DNA from: CAWCBG01 sp963793845 | Lineage (GTDB): Bacteria > Acidobacteriota > Terriglobia > Terriglobales > Acidobacteriaceae | DNA: 64,000 nucleotides | Reading direction: 5' to 3' | Assembly (NCBI GenBank): GCA_963793845.1 | Contig: CAWCBG010000004.1 | Coordinates: 462,980-526,979 of the forward strand | Part shown: positions 18,148-25,778 of the stretch, one piece after another | Numbering within the stretch: position 1 is the first letter of the stretch | Layout of the letters: each line of letters starts with the position of its first letter | The notes under the pieces: model-generated | Seen by the model: the letters and a program-made list of their open reading frames with translations, nothing else | What the model was told of the DNA's origin: nothing | Database searches by the model: none | Position numbers and translations under genes: made by a program

Positions 18148-19149
18148 ATGAATAAAGAAATGCGTGTACTCGTCACCGGAGCAGGTGGGTTTATTGGACA
18201 CCACCTGGTCAAACGTCTCAAAGCGGAAGGTTGCTGGGTCCGCGGAGTCGACATCAAAGAGCCGGAGTATGAAGCCACCGCAGCCGACGAATTTCAGCTC
18301 CTCGACCTGCGCTTCTGGCACAACGCACTGCAGGCTGCCCATCACGTCGAGCAGGTCTACAACCTGGCAGCCGACATGGGCGGCATCGGCTACATCACGT
18401 CCAGCCTTGCTGCCATCGCCCGTAATAACGTCTTGATCAACGCCAACATGCTGGAAGCCAGCCGCATGAACGATGTTCAGCGCTTCCTCTATTCTTCTTC
18501 AGCCTGTGTGTATGCCGGGTATCGCCAGAGCGAAGCTGAGGTGGCTCCTCTGAAGGAAGAGGATGCTTACCCGGCCGATCCGGAACCTGGCTATGGATGG
18601 GAGAAGTTGTTTACCGAGCAGCTCTGCCGGTATTACCAGCAGGACTATCAGTTCGAGACTCGGATAGTCCGCTTCCACAATGTTTACGGGCCGCTCGGCA
18701 CCTACGAAGGCGGAAAGGAGAAGGCTCCTGCCGCCATCTCCCGCAAGGTTGCATTGACTCCGGACGGCGGCGAGATCGAAGTCTGGGGTGACGGACGGCA
18801 AACTCGCTCCTTCATGTTTATCGAAGATTGTCTCGACGGCCTCTTGCGGCTGATGGCCAGCGACTATCGCGAGCCGCTGAATCTCGGAACCGACGAAATG
18901 GTGACCATAAACCAGCTGGTGGACATGATCTGCGAGGTGGCCGGCAAGCGCCTGGTCAAGCGCCATGATCTGAGCAAGCCCCAGGGTGTTCGCGGACGCA
19001 ACAGCGATAACTCCAGGCTCCGCAAGGTGCTGGGCTGGGAGCCGCGCACCTCATTGCGCGAGGGCCTCCAGATCACCTATCCGTGGATTGAGCAGGAATT
19101 GCAGAGAGCGGGGAGACTGGCCGATGCGCTCGAACTTGTTGCCCACTAA
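18148..19149 (+). CDS. GDP-mannose 3,5-epimerase-like NAD-dependent epimerase
   Basis: The 333-residue protein is an extended short-chain dehydrogenase. The NAD motif GAGGFIG lies at 11-17; NLAADMGGIGYI and SSSACVYAGYRQ follow; and the catalytic YGWEK supplies Y-x3-K. The blocks NLAADMGG, PGYGWEKL and RFHNVYGPLGTYEGGKEKAPAA are those of GDP-mannose 3,5-epimerase, which makes GDP-L-galactose and GDP-L-gulose, and no other epimerase I know shares them as closely. This suggests an L-galactose or L-gulose residue in the polymer. The start ATG 18148 has an AAAAAGGA ribosome-binding site. A 63-bp gap from the preceding gene is the largest inside the operon after the antiterminator. Confidence 0.82.
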   Translation: MNKEMRVLVTGAGGFIGHHLVKRLKAEGCWVRGVDIKEPEYEATAADEFQLLDLRFWHNALQAAHHVEQVYNLAADMGGIGYITSSLAAIARNNVLINANMLEASRMNDVQRFLYSSSACVYAGYRQSEAEVAPLKEEDAYPADPEPGYGWEKLFTEQLCRYYQQDYQFETRIVRFHNVYGPLGTYEGGKEKAPAAISRKVALTPDGGEIEVWGDGRQTRSFMFIEDCLDGLLRLMASDYREPLNLGTDEMVTINQLVDMICEVAGKRLVKRHDLSKPQGVRGRNSDNSRLRKVLGWEPRTSLREGLQITYPWIEQELQRAGRLADALELVAH

Positions 19150-19924
19150 TGGTGCGCCGCCTGCATTCGCAAATGTGCTAGGCGTCGGGATCAGTGCAAT
19201 CAATATGGAGCAGGCAGTCCAACTGTCGGACGGCCTGCTCCAGTCCGGGCGCAAGGGATACGTCTGCGTCACGGGCGTGCATGGAATCATGGAAGCGCAT
19301 CGGGACGTGCGGCTCGCCCAAATCCTCAACCGCGCCTTCCTATGCACACCCGACGGCATGCCCACAGTCTGGCTTGGACGTCTTCAAGGACACCGCATCA
19401 TGCGACGTGTTTATGGGCCGGATTACATGCTTGCTTTGTGCAAGTTGTCGATACATCGCAGGTATCGGCACTTCCTGTACGGAGGGGGAGAGGGCATTGC
19501 CGAGCGATTGAAACGCAGGCTGGAGGAGCTGATTCCAGGCATTGAAATCGCCGGCACCTTCACCCCGCCCTACCGTCCCCTGAACCCGTATGAGCAAGCG
19601 CGTCTCTTCGCCGTCGTGCGCAACTGCCAGCCTGACATCTTTTGGGTCGGGCTAAGTACTCCCAAGCAGGAAAGATTCATGGCGGAGTACATCGACAGGC
19701 TCGACACGAAACTAATGGCGGGAGTGGGAGCAGCCTTCGACATCCATGCCGGAACCCTTAAGGACGCGTCGTCCTGGGTGAAACAATGTGGCCTGCAGTG
19801 GCTCGACCGCCTGATTCAGGAGCCGCATCGCTTATGGAAGCGCTATCTCTTCAACAATCCGCGGTTTATCGGGCAAGCCTGCCTGCAACTCAGTGGTCTG
19901 CGCAGCTTTGAAATGAGACGATAG
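19124..19924 (+). CDS. WecG/TagA/CpsF-type glycosyltransferase (GT26)
   Basis: The start ATG 19124 overlaps the end of the epimerase gene by 26 bases and gives 266 residues, the family's normal size. The longest frame begins at 18986 but its first 46 residues are out-of-frame epimerase sequence. GT26 motifs are clear: TPDGMPTVWLGRLQG near 73-87, a central Gly-rich loop (FLYGGGEG) and WVGLSTPKQERFM near 177-189, followed by GVGAAFDIHAG. These inverting enzymes transfer a sugar such as N-acetylmannosaminuronate or N-acetylmannosamine to a lipid-linked acceptor. It is the last gene of the exopolysaccharide operon and is followed within 40 bp by a strong terminator. Confidence 0.9.
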   Translation: MRSNLLPTNGAPPAFANVLGVGISAINMEQAVQLSDGLLQSGRKGYVCVTGVHGIMEAHRDVRLAQILNRAFLCTPDGMPTVWLGRLQGHRIMRRVYGPDYMLALCKLSIHRRYRHFLYGGGEGIAERLKRRLEELIPGIEIAGTFTPPYRPLNPYEQARLFAVVRNCQPDIFWVGLSTPKQERFMAEYIDRLDTKLMAGVGAAFDIHAGTLKDASSWVKQCGLQWLDRLIQEPHRLWKRYLFNNPRFIGQACLQLSGLRSFEMRR

Positions 19925-20328
19925 CGCTATTTATTCTGCCCGCTGTCTCCTTTGCCGAATAAGAAAACCCGCCGCTGCGGGTTTTCTTGTCTTCGACACG
20001 TTGGAGCGTGACCCGCATCACTGACCCCTCTTGTCACCCGCGATAATTTACTGACAACCAGTCTCCACTACCCTCAGTTTTAGCGCGGAACTGGATTGCT
20101 TCAAACAAACCCAGTGGTAGCTGTGCGCCGCGTTCCGTGGATCGTTATTCCGTAGAGTTGTAGGACCCTCGAGCAAATCCGGCCTGGGCAGCGGTAGACC
20201 AGGCGAAGTCAACCGAGTTCGCCCTCGTACAAAAGGGCTGACGCAGAGGATCGCCTTGCGCGTACCAGCGTGCGAGTGAGGCGGAGCTATCCGTTTACTT
20301 AGCTCTCGGCATTGCCTTGAGGGAAAGC
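19925..20328. other. Non-coding gap between exopolysaccharide operon and regulator genes
   Basis: Apart from the terminator at its left end, this 404-bp stretch has no open frame with coding character on either strand. It should hold the promoter of the PAS-activator gene pair. I looked for a second GG-N10-GC sigma-54 element and for GTCCA-N5-TGGAC sites and found none with correct spacing; the nearest, around 20081-20094, has nine bases between GG and GC. I see no convincing riboswitch. Confidence 0.6.
19963..19990 (+). terminator. Rho-independent terminator of the exopolysaccharide operon
   Basis: A ten-base-pair perfect stem (GAAAACCCGC pairing with GCGGGTTTTC, loop CGCT) is followed by TTGTCTT. 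The A-rich left arm means it could also act in reverse. It sits 38 bp after the last gene. Confidence 0.85.
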
Positions 20329-21192
20329 ATGCAGCAGACACAGCCGGTCGAGTTCCGGCAGATGTTTTCGTTTCCTCTTTCTAATATTCCCGATGCGTTC
20401 TGGATCACGGATTCGAGACTCATCGTTCTCCATCGTTCCGGCCTGCTGAAGTCGCTGCCTGTCGTGCTGGGTCACAGGATCGGCAGGCGCCCTCGTGCGC
20501 CGAAAAATGCCGAAGTCGCGCGCCTGGCTCGGGCCCATCGTGAGGCATTGGAAGGAAAATGCACAACCTGGGCCGCACAGATCTATCGGGAATCTACCAA
20601 CATTACGATTGGTCCCGTACGCAATGGACTCGGGGAGATTGTGGGTACCATAGGCCGGGTCGAGGCTACAGATTTTCAGCATGGCCGGGAGGTTTCTCAT
20701 CTCTCGGTGAATATCATTCCTGCACCCACAGCGCCGGGTGGGGAATTCACCACGAAGGCGGTGGCCGATGCCCTCTTTGCCCTCAACGCATACGGTGTCT
20801 TCACCTTGGATGCAGAAGGTGTCTTCACGCGATGGAACGCGGCCATGGAACTGCTAACAGGAATCTCAGCCAGCCTAGCGCGTGGGGCCTCGATCGCCAG
20901 TATCTTCCCTGCTTTCTGCGAACCTGATCCTGATACTCTTCCCCGTCTCGGCCGAGGAGAGCATTTCAGGCGGTGCGACGTCCCTTTTAGCTACGGAGAA
21001 CGTACACAGCGGTATTTCGATCTTTCGCTCGTGCCTCTGCTCGACAACTCCCAGTCGGTTCTAGGCGCACTCGGGATTGTCTCCGACGTGACTTCGCGTG
21101 TCCTTGCTCTCAAAGATCGGATGGATCTGTGTATCACCATAGAAAAACTCCAGGGATCAATTCACACTGCGATCCAACGGGTGCAGCCTTGA
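20329..21192 (+). CDS. PAS-domain sensor-like protein without kinase domain
   Basis: The start ATG 20329 has GAGGGA five bases upstream; a TTG at 20317 is in frame but less likely. The 287-residue protein has an N-terminal PAS-like region (FPLSNIPDAFWITDSRLIVLHRS, residues about 14-36) and a second PAS fold near 150-260. The second includes ALNAYGVFTLDAEGVFTRWNAAMELLTGIS and a closing LGALGIVSDVTSR, the standard end of a PAS-PAC unit. No histidine kinase, GGDEF or HTH domain follows. The stop overlaps the TTG start of the sigma-54 activator (TTGA), so the two are translationally coupled. The PAS protein probably senses a ligand or redox state and controls that activator, perhaps directly, because the activator's own receiver looks inactive. 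That role is inference. Confidence 0.78.
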   Translation: MQQTQPVEFRQMFSFPLSNIPDAFWITDSRLIVLHRSGLLKSLPVVLGHRIGRRPRAPKNAEVARLARAHREALEGKCTTWAAQIYRESTNITIGPVRNGLGEIVGTIGRVEATDFQHGREVSHLSVNIIPAPTAPGGEFTTKAVADALFALNAYGVFTLDAEGVFTRWNAAMELLTGISASLARGASIASIFPAFCEPDPDTLPRLGRGEHFRRCDVPFSYGERTQRYFDLSLVPLLDNSQSVLGALGIVSDVTSRVLALKDRMDLCITIEKLQGSIHTAIQRVQP

Positions 21193-22562
21193 GCGGGGAA
21201 AGAGTGCTTGTCATCGACAGCGACCCACGGGTCCGGTCCGGCATCTGCAGTTATCTGCGCCGCACGGGTTACGTTGCTGCCGAAGCCGCCACAACCCATG
21301 AGGCACGATTGCAACTTCCGTGCTTTCAGCCCGCCGCCATCGTGGCGGGCATCTCTCCGGACGGCAATGCCACCGGTTTGATCGAGGAACTGAAGCGTGC
21401 AGAGCTGGCGGTTCCGATTCTCTTCCTGCGGCCGGAAGACTACGCATCTGGCGCCGTCGTCTGTCCTCCTCATGAAGGCTCAACCTATTTTCCCCGCAAA
21501 CTGGTCGATCGTCCGGCGCTGGAACGGCAACTGGCCACGGCTCTCGATGCTGAAAGAAGGCGCCACCACCCGAACTCAGTCCTCTGCAAGTCGCGGCGAG
21601 ATATCTTAGATCCATTTCTCGGCACCAGCTCAGCTATCCGCAAGCTGGAGCAGATGGCCAGCCGGCTCCTCGCCAGTGAGAGTCCTATTCTCATCCAGGG
21701 AGAAACAGGATCGGGAAAGGGCGTACTGGCCAATTGGATTCACCAGAAGGGCACGCGCTCCGGGGAAGAATTTCACGATCTGAATTGCGCCGGATTATCC
21801 CGCGAGTTGTTGGAGACGGAACTCTTTGGCCATCGCAAAGGGTCATTTACCGGCGCTTTGGAAGACAAGCTGGGGCTGTTCGAAGCGGCGAATCATGGGA
21901 CGCTGTTCCTCGACGAAATCGGGGATGTCGACCCGCTCGTGCAGTCGAAGCTCTTGAAGGTGCTTGAAGAACAGAAGTTTCGCCGCTTAGGCGAAGTGCG
22001 GGAGCGCTCCGCAGATGTCCGTCTTATCGCCGCCACGCGCAGCAATTTAGAGCACCTGGTTGCTCAAGGTAAGTTTCGCGATGACCTTTACTACAGAATC
22101 AATGTGGTCCGCATCGTTATTCCGCCCTTGCGCGAACGATACGAGGACATTCCGGTGCTTACGCATTTCCTGATAGATTGCATCGCTCATAAATACGGCC
22201 GCAAGCCAATGGAGATTGACGACTCGGCGATGGACGCACTGCAGCGGCACAGCTGGCCGGGAAACATCCGCCAGCTTCGCAATGTGCTCGAGAGGGCAGT
22301 ACAGTTCAGCGACACCGGCACCGTCACTCGAAGCGACCTGCAGATTGAGGGTCGGCAGCCGCCGGGCCACCAGGGATTTCTGGATGGTACCGACTGCACC
22401 ATGACTCTGAAGCAACTCCAGGATGCCTACATAGAGCGCGTGCTTCGGGAAGAACGCGGTTCGGTGGAGCGGGCGGCGCGCAGACTGGGAATCGCCCGTA
22501 GCTCTCTCTATAACAAAATCAAGCCATCAGCCGTGGAGTTAGCACCAATCGCAACTGGCTGA
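21189..22562 (+). CDS. NtrC-family sigma-54-dependent transcriptional activator
   Basis: The start chosen is TTG 21189, overlapping the preceding stop; GTG 21204 is an alternative. The 457-residue protein has a receiver-like domain (RVLVIDSDPRVR at 5-16), then an AAA+ domain with Walker A GETGSGKG (about 172-179), GSFTGA (about 218-223), Walker B GTLFLDEIGD and a sensor-II WPGNIRQLRN block. It ends with a Fis-type helix-turn-helix (VERAARRLGIARSSLYNKIK). The protein would remodel the RpoN-RNA polymerase closed complex. Where the phosphorylated aspartate should lie the sequence reads AAIVAGISPDG, so the receiver seems degenerate. GSFTGA replaces the consensus GAFTGA. Its best target is the sigma-54 promoter at 3348-3362 through the palindromes at 3219-3264. 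Confidence 0.88.
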   Translation: MSGERVLVIDSDPRVRSGICSYLRRTGYVAAEAATTHEARLQLPCFQPAAIVAGISPDGNATGLIEELKRAELAVPILFLRPEDYASGAVVCPPHEGSTYFPRKLVDRPALERQLATALDAERRRHHPNSVLCKSRRDILDPFLGTSSAIRKLEQMASRLLASESPILIQGETGSGKGVLANWIHQKGTRSGEEFHDLNCAGLSRELLETELFGHRKGSFTGALEDKLGLFEAANHGTLFLDEIGDVDPLVQSKLLKVLEEQKFRRLGEVRERSADVRLIAATRSNLEHLVAQGKFRDDLYYRINVVRIVIPPLRERYEDIPVLTHFLIDCIAHKYGRKPMEIDDSAMDALQRHSWPGNIRQLRNVLERAVQFSDTGTVTRSDLQIEGRQPPGHQGFLDGTDCTMTLKQLQDAYIERVLREERGSVERAARRLGIARSSLYNKIKPSAVELAPIATG

Positions 22563-22823
22563 GCCGTCAAAAGGCGGCGTAGTCGGCTTCCCCATGGGCG
22601 CCGTCTGTTGCGGCACCTATACTTTTTCAGACATTTAACTTCCCGTTCACCTGCCCAGCCGCCGACACACATGATAATCGGCATAGCCAGTCGGGGCACG
22701 GTTTCCTCCAAAGCTCGGCTTTCAAGCCAACCGCCGCTCCGTCCGAGACATCAGGTTATAGAAAGAGCTCTAGGCGCCCCTTGCGAAACGGCCAGTCTGC
22801 GCGACGGGCGGAGTGGAGGATAG

Positions 22824-23018
22824 GTGAAGATTTGGCAACTCCTCGGTCTCGGCAACTCTGGTGCTGAACATCGTTCTTCGGAGAAAGGCCCGATGAGTGG
22901 AGAATCAGAGCAAAGTTTGAGCTGTGATTTCGCCTTGGCGCAAGGACTGCTCCTGGCGATCCTCCTGGTCGCGCCTTTCTGGATTTTTATCGCACTAATA
23001 ATTCGCCACTTCGCCTGA
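22824..23018 (+). CDS. Small single-pass membrane protein, unknown
   Basis: The 64-residue frame starts at GTG 22824 just after GTGGAGGAT, a plausible ribosome-binding site; an ATG at 22893 is an alternative giving 41 residues. The C-terminus is a clear transmembrane helix (LLLAILLVAPFWIFIALII, about residues 42-60), preceded by a polar segment with SGESEQSLSCDF. No family recognised. It stands alone between the sigma-54 activator and the thiolase gene. Confidence 0.45.
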   Translation: MKIWQLLGLGNSGAEHRSSEKGPMSGESEQSLSCDFALAQGLLLAILLVAPFWIFIALIIRHFA

Positions 23019-23132
23019 AAACAGGAAAGCCTCGGGAACTCACCCTACGGCCACTTCCGGTCCTGCTCGCGTATCATCAAGATTGAACCAGACTGACTGA
23101 GGCGAAAGATACTCCTCTCCGACCGACCCCCT

Positions 23133-24338
23133 ATGAGTGACGCATTTATCTGCGACGTAGTACGCACGCCATTTGGCCGCTACGGCGGTGCGCTGTCGTC
23201 GGTCCGTGCCGACGATCTGGCCGCGGTCCCTATGAAAGCCCTGATCGAACGAAATCCTGGCGTGGATTGGAATGCCGTTGACGACGTCATCGTGGGATGC
23301 GCGAACCAGGCCGGCGAAGATAATCGCAATGTCGCTCGCATGGCCCTGCTGCTCGCCGGACTCCCGCAAACGGTGGCTGGATCGACAGTCAATCGTTTGT
23401 GCGGCTCGAGCATGGACGCCATCGCCATCGCCTCGCGTGCCATAAAGACGGGCGAGAACTCCCTCATCCTTGCCGGCGGAGTGGAAAGCATGTCCCGCGC
23501 CCCGTACGTCATGGGGAAGGCAGAAGCGCCGCTCGCCCGCGGCATGAAGTTGGAAGACACCACCCTGGGCTGGCGCTTCGTGAATCCGCTAATGAAGGCA
23601 CAATATGGCGTGGATTCCATGGCCGAGACGGCCGAAAACGTTGCGGAGGAATTCAAGGTTAGCCGCGAAGATCAGGACGCGTTCGCCTATCGCAGCCAGC
23701 AGCGAGCGGCGGCGGCCATGAGGAACGGAACCTTAGCTCAAGAGACCCTGCCGGTAACCATCCCGCAACACAGGGGCCATCCCACGCTCGTCGACAGGGA
23801 TGAGCATCCACGGCCCGACACCAGTCTCGAAGCCCTCTCCAGGTTAAAGCCCATCGTGAGGCCCGCTGGAACCGTGACTGCCGGCAACGCGTCGGGCATC
23901 AACGATGGCGCTGCCGCTCTGATTCTCGCGTCGGAAGAGGCTGCCACGCACTACGGGCTGACACCAAAAGCGCGGATTGTCGCTTCGGCCGTTGCGGGCG
24001 TTGCCCCACGCATCATGGGCATGGGACCTGTGCCGGCGACTCGCAAAGCGCTGGCGCTGGCAAACCTCGCGATTAGAGACATGGATGTAATTGAGTTGAA
24101 CGAGGCGTTCGCAGCGCAGGCGCTCGCCGTTCTGCGCGAGCTGGGGATTCCTGACGACGCTCCTCAGGTCAATCCGAACGGCGGAGCCATTGCGATCGGC
24201 CACCCTCTGGGAGCCAGCGGAGCCCGCCTAGTGATGACCGCCACTCTTCAGTTGCAGCGGACGAAGGGCCGTTACGCGCTTTGCACCATGTGCATCGGAG
24301 TGGGCCAGGGCATTGCCATGATTCTCGAGAGAGTTTAG
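23133..24338 (+). CDS. Acetyl-CoA C-acyltransferase (thiolase, PcaF/FadA type)
   Basis: The 401-residue protein carries all thiolase signatures. The nucleophile cysteine is near residue 90 in NRLCGSSMDAI, the GGVESMSRAPY block follows at about 113-123, and NPNGGAIAIGHPLGASGAR holds the active-site histidine. CTMCIGVGQG supplies the C-terminal acid/base cysteine. It catalyses CoA-dependent cleavage of 3-ketoacyl-CoA, or the reverse condensation. The AFEAN-type block reads NEAFAAQALAVL, and the full form resembles beta-ketoadipyl-CoA thiolases, but degradative fatty-acid thiolases cannot be excluded. No beta-oxidation partner gene is next to it. The start ATG 23133 lacks a strong ribosome-binding site. 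Confidence 0.88.
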   Translation: MSDAFICDVVRTPFGRYGGALSSVRADDLAAVPMKALIERNPGVDWNAVDDVIVGCANQAGEDNRNVARMALLLAGLPQTVAGSTVNRLCGSSMDAIAIASRAIKTGENSLILAGGVESMSRAPYVMGKAEAPLARGMKLEDTTLGWRFVNPLMKAQYGVDSMAETAENVAEEFKVSREDQDAFAYRSQQRAAAAMRNGTLAQETLPVTIPQHRGHPTLVDRDEHPRPDTSLEALSRLKPIVRPAGTVTAGNASGINDGAAALILASEEAATHYGLTPKARIVASAVAGVAPRIMGMGPVPATRKALALANLAIRDMDVIELNEAFAAQALAVLRELGIPDDAPQVNPNGGAIAIGHPLGASGARLVMTATLQLQRTKGRYALCTMCIGVGQGIAMILERV

Positions 24339-24353
24339 TCGACGAGCCTACGC

Positions 24354-24518
24354 TCAGGCCTTCCATCTGTACGTCGGCCGCTGAAACCGAATTCGAAAAT
24401 CGGTGGGTATGTGGCGGATATTGTGCTCGTAGGTGATCTCGATCTTCATCGCCCAGAGAGCCGAAATCGTGATCAGCGCCAGCAGGGTCCACAACACTCG
24501 TCTCTTAACTCTCACCAT
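24354..24518 (-). CDS. Small secreted or membrane-anchored protein, unknown
   Basis: A 54-residue frame begins at ATG 24518, preceded on its strand by GGAAG, 12 bases after the stop of the dienelactone hydrolase gene. The N-terminus is positively charged and followed by a hydrophobic stretch (VLWTLLALITISALWAM), then a charged tail with EITYEHNIRHIPTDFRIRF. It could be a signal-anchored peptide cotranscribed with the hydrolase. No family recognised; it is short and rests on frame, spacing and composition only. Confidence 0.45.
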   Translation of the reverse strand: MVRVKRRVLWTLLALITISALWAMKIEITYEHNIRHIPTDFRIRFQRPTYRWKA

Positions 24519-24530
24519 CTTCCGTCACTC

Positions 24531-25268
24531 TTACTTCAGATACTTGGCCAGAAAGTCGACTGTGTACTTCCATGCTTGCGCAGCGTCGCCGGCCCGGTAG
24601 CCTTGCTTATTATTTGGATTCTCGAACGCGTGCCCCGCATCAGGGAAAATGTGAATTTCCGCCACTTTCCCCAGGGCATGCAACTGCGATTCAAACTGCT
24701 TGACCGTGTCTGGCGGAATGCCCTTATCCTGCCCGCCAAAGATACCCAGAATAGCGGCATTGATCTTCTTCAGCGTCGCGTCGTCTGTTGCCAGATGTCC
24801 GTAGTTGATGACTGCGACCTTCAGCTGGGGATCGAGAATCGCAAGATCGAGCGAGTAGCCTCCGCCCATGCACCAGCCGATGGAGCCCACTCGCTTGGGA
24901 TCGACGTTCTTCTGCGAACGAAGATAGCTGCTGGCCGCCAGCAGATCGCGATTGGCGCGGTCTTCGGGAACGCCACGCATGATCTCGTGCGCTTCTTCCG
25001 GAGTCGTCGCCACCTTGCCGCGATACAGGTCGATCGCCAACGTTACGTAGCCTTGGTCGGCCAGCTTCGAGGCTTCTTCCTTCACCCAATCGTTGAGCCC
25101 CCACCACTCGTGAATAACCACCAGCGCAGGAAACGGCCCTTTGCCATGCGGCGTATACAGCAGCGCATTCACTGTCTCGCTTCCGCTCTTATAAGAAACC
25201 GGCTTGCCGTCGGCAGCGAAAGCCGAGATGGCGAACAAGATCACGAGGCCTAAAAGCAGAATTGATTT
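24531..25268 (-). CDS. Secreted dienelactone-hydrolase-family protein
   Basis: The open frame starts at 25331, but the natural start is ATG 25268, giving 245 residues with a signal peptide (KSILLLGLVILFAISAFAADG). It has the alpha/beta-hydrolase fold of the dienelactone hydrolase family, with a cysteine nucleophile in GWCMGG, an aspartate in GGQDKGIP and a histidine in DAGHAF: the C-D-H triad of this family. VVIHEWWGLNDWVK supplies the oxyanion region. Secreted relatives act on unknown esters or lactones; true chlorocatechol degradation is unlikely because no pathway genes are near and the protein is exported. The 54-residue frame downstream may be cotranscribed. Confidence 0.85.
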   Translation of the reverse strand, partial: KSILLLGLVILFAISAFAADGKPVSYKSGSETVNALLYTPHGKGPFPALVVIHEWWGLNDWVKEEASKLADQGYVTLAIDLYRGKVATTPEEAHEIMRGVPEDRANRDLLAASSYLRSQKNVDPKRVGSIGWCMGGGYSLDLAILDPQLKVAVINYGHLATDDATLKKINAAILGIFGGQDKGIPPDTVKQFESQLHALGKVAEIHIFPDAGHAFENPNNKQGYRAGDAAQAWKYTVDFLAKYLK

Positions 25269-25393
25269 CATCGCGGTGCTCCTGTGCAGCCCCTGGCAAT
25301 TAGCAACCAGCAAAACCGGAATGCCTGCCATGCGTGCTTCGGACCCCAGTGCCTTAAGTGATTGCTGATTGCTAGTTGCTGGCTGCTTCTTCG

Positions 25394-25615
25394 TTACTTC
25401 TTCCCTGCCTGGCCCAATCCCTCCAGCAACTCACGGCCCAACTTCTGCAGTTCTCCGAATCGTTTCTGATAATCAACAAACAACCGGTTCAGCTCCAGCG
25501 AATGTTCGGCATCCAAGTGGGCGCGCAACATCATATCGCGCACGCGCACCGGATTCGGCAAGGCGGCATCTTCGTTCAATTCTTCCAGCGCGGTAGTCGG
25601 ATTGTAGTGATACAT
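25394..25615 (-). CDS. Small conserved-looking cytosolic protein, unknown
   Basis: The 73-residue product starts at ATG 25615 (MYHYNPTTALEELNEDAALP) after GAGGG; the frame opens at 25708 but the upstream part is arginine- and cysteine-rich without homology. It is mostly helical and charged, with RVRDMMLRAHLDAEHSLELNRLFVDYQKRF. It is divergent from proS with a 163-bp gap. No family recognised; confidence rests on codon pattern, ribosome-binding site and compact size. Confidence 0.5.
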   Translation of the reverse strand: MYHYNPTTALEELNEDAALPNPVRVRDMMLRAHLDAEHSLELNRLFVDYQKRFGELQKLGRELLEGLGQAGKK

Positions 25616-25778
25616 GGCTAGACCCTCGCCTCGGTCGTATCTCAACCAGATGCCGAAGCAGCACTCTGCGTCGCATCGAAGCCCAACCCGGCAGGCGATA
25701 CCTGCCAAGGATGACTGCTCGGCATCCGTTACAATATACGATTCTCCTATTCTCAGCAGAGCTATTTAGAGAAGGCTT

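Noticed and set aside
20081..20096. Possible sigma-54 element (GGAACTGGATTGCT)
   Set aside because: Nine bases, not ten, lie between GG and GC, and no activator palindromes are nearby.
19991..20328. Possible cyclic-di-GMP riboswitch in front of the PAS gene
   Set aside because: The usual conserved bases and tetraloop receptor could not be found; pairing suggestions were weak.
22608..22823. Small plus-strand frame ending just before the 64-residue gene
   Set aside because: Composition is proline-, serine- and arginine-rich without helix or motif, and no ribosome-binding site; treated as the promoter region of its neighbour.
24411..25253. Plus-strand open frame of 280 residues
   Set aside because: It lies opposite the dienelactone hydrolase gene, whose motifs and signal peptide are clear; the plus-strand translation shows no family and no ribosome-binding site.
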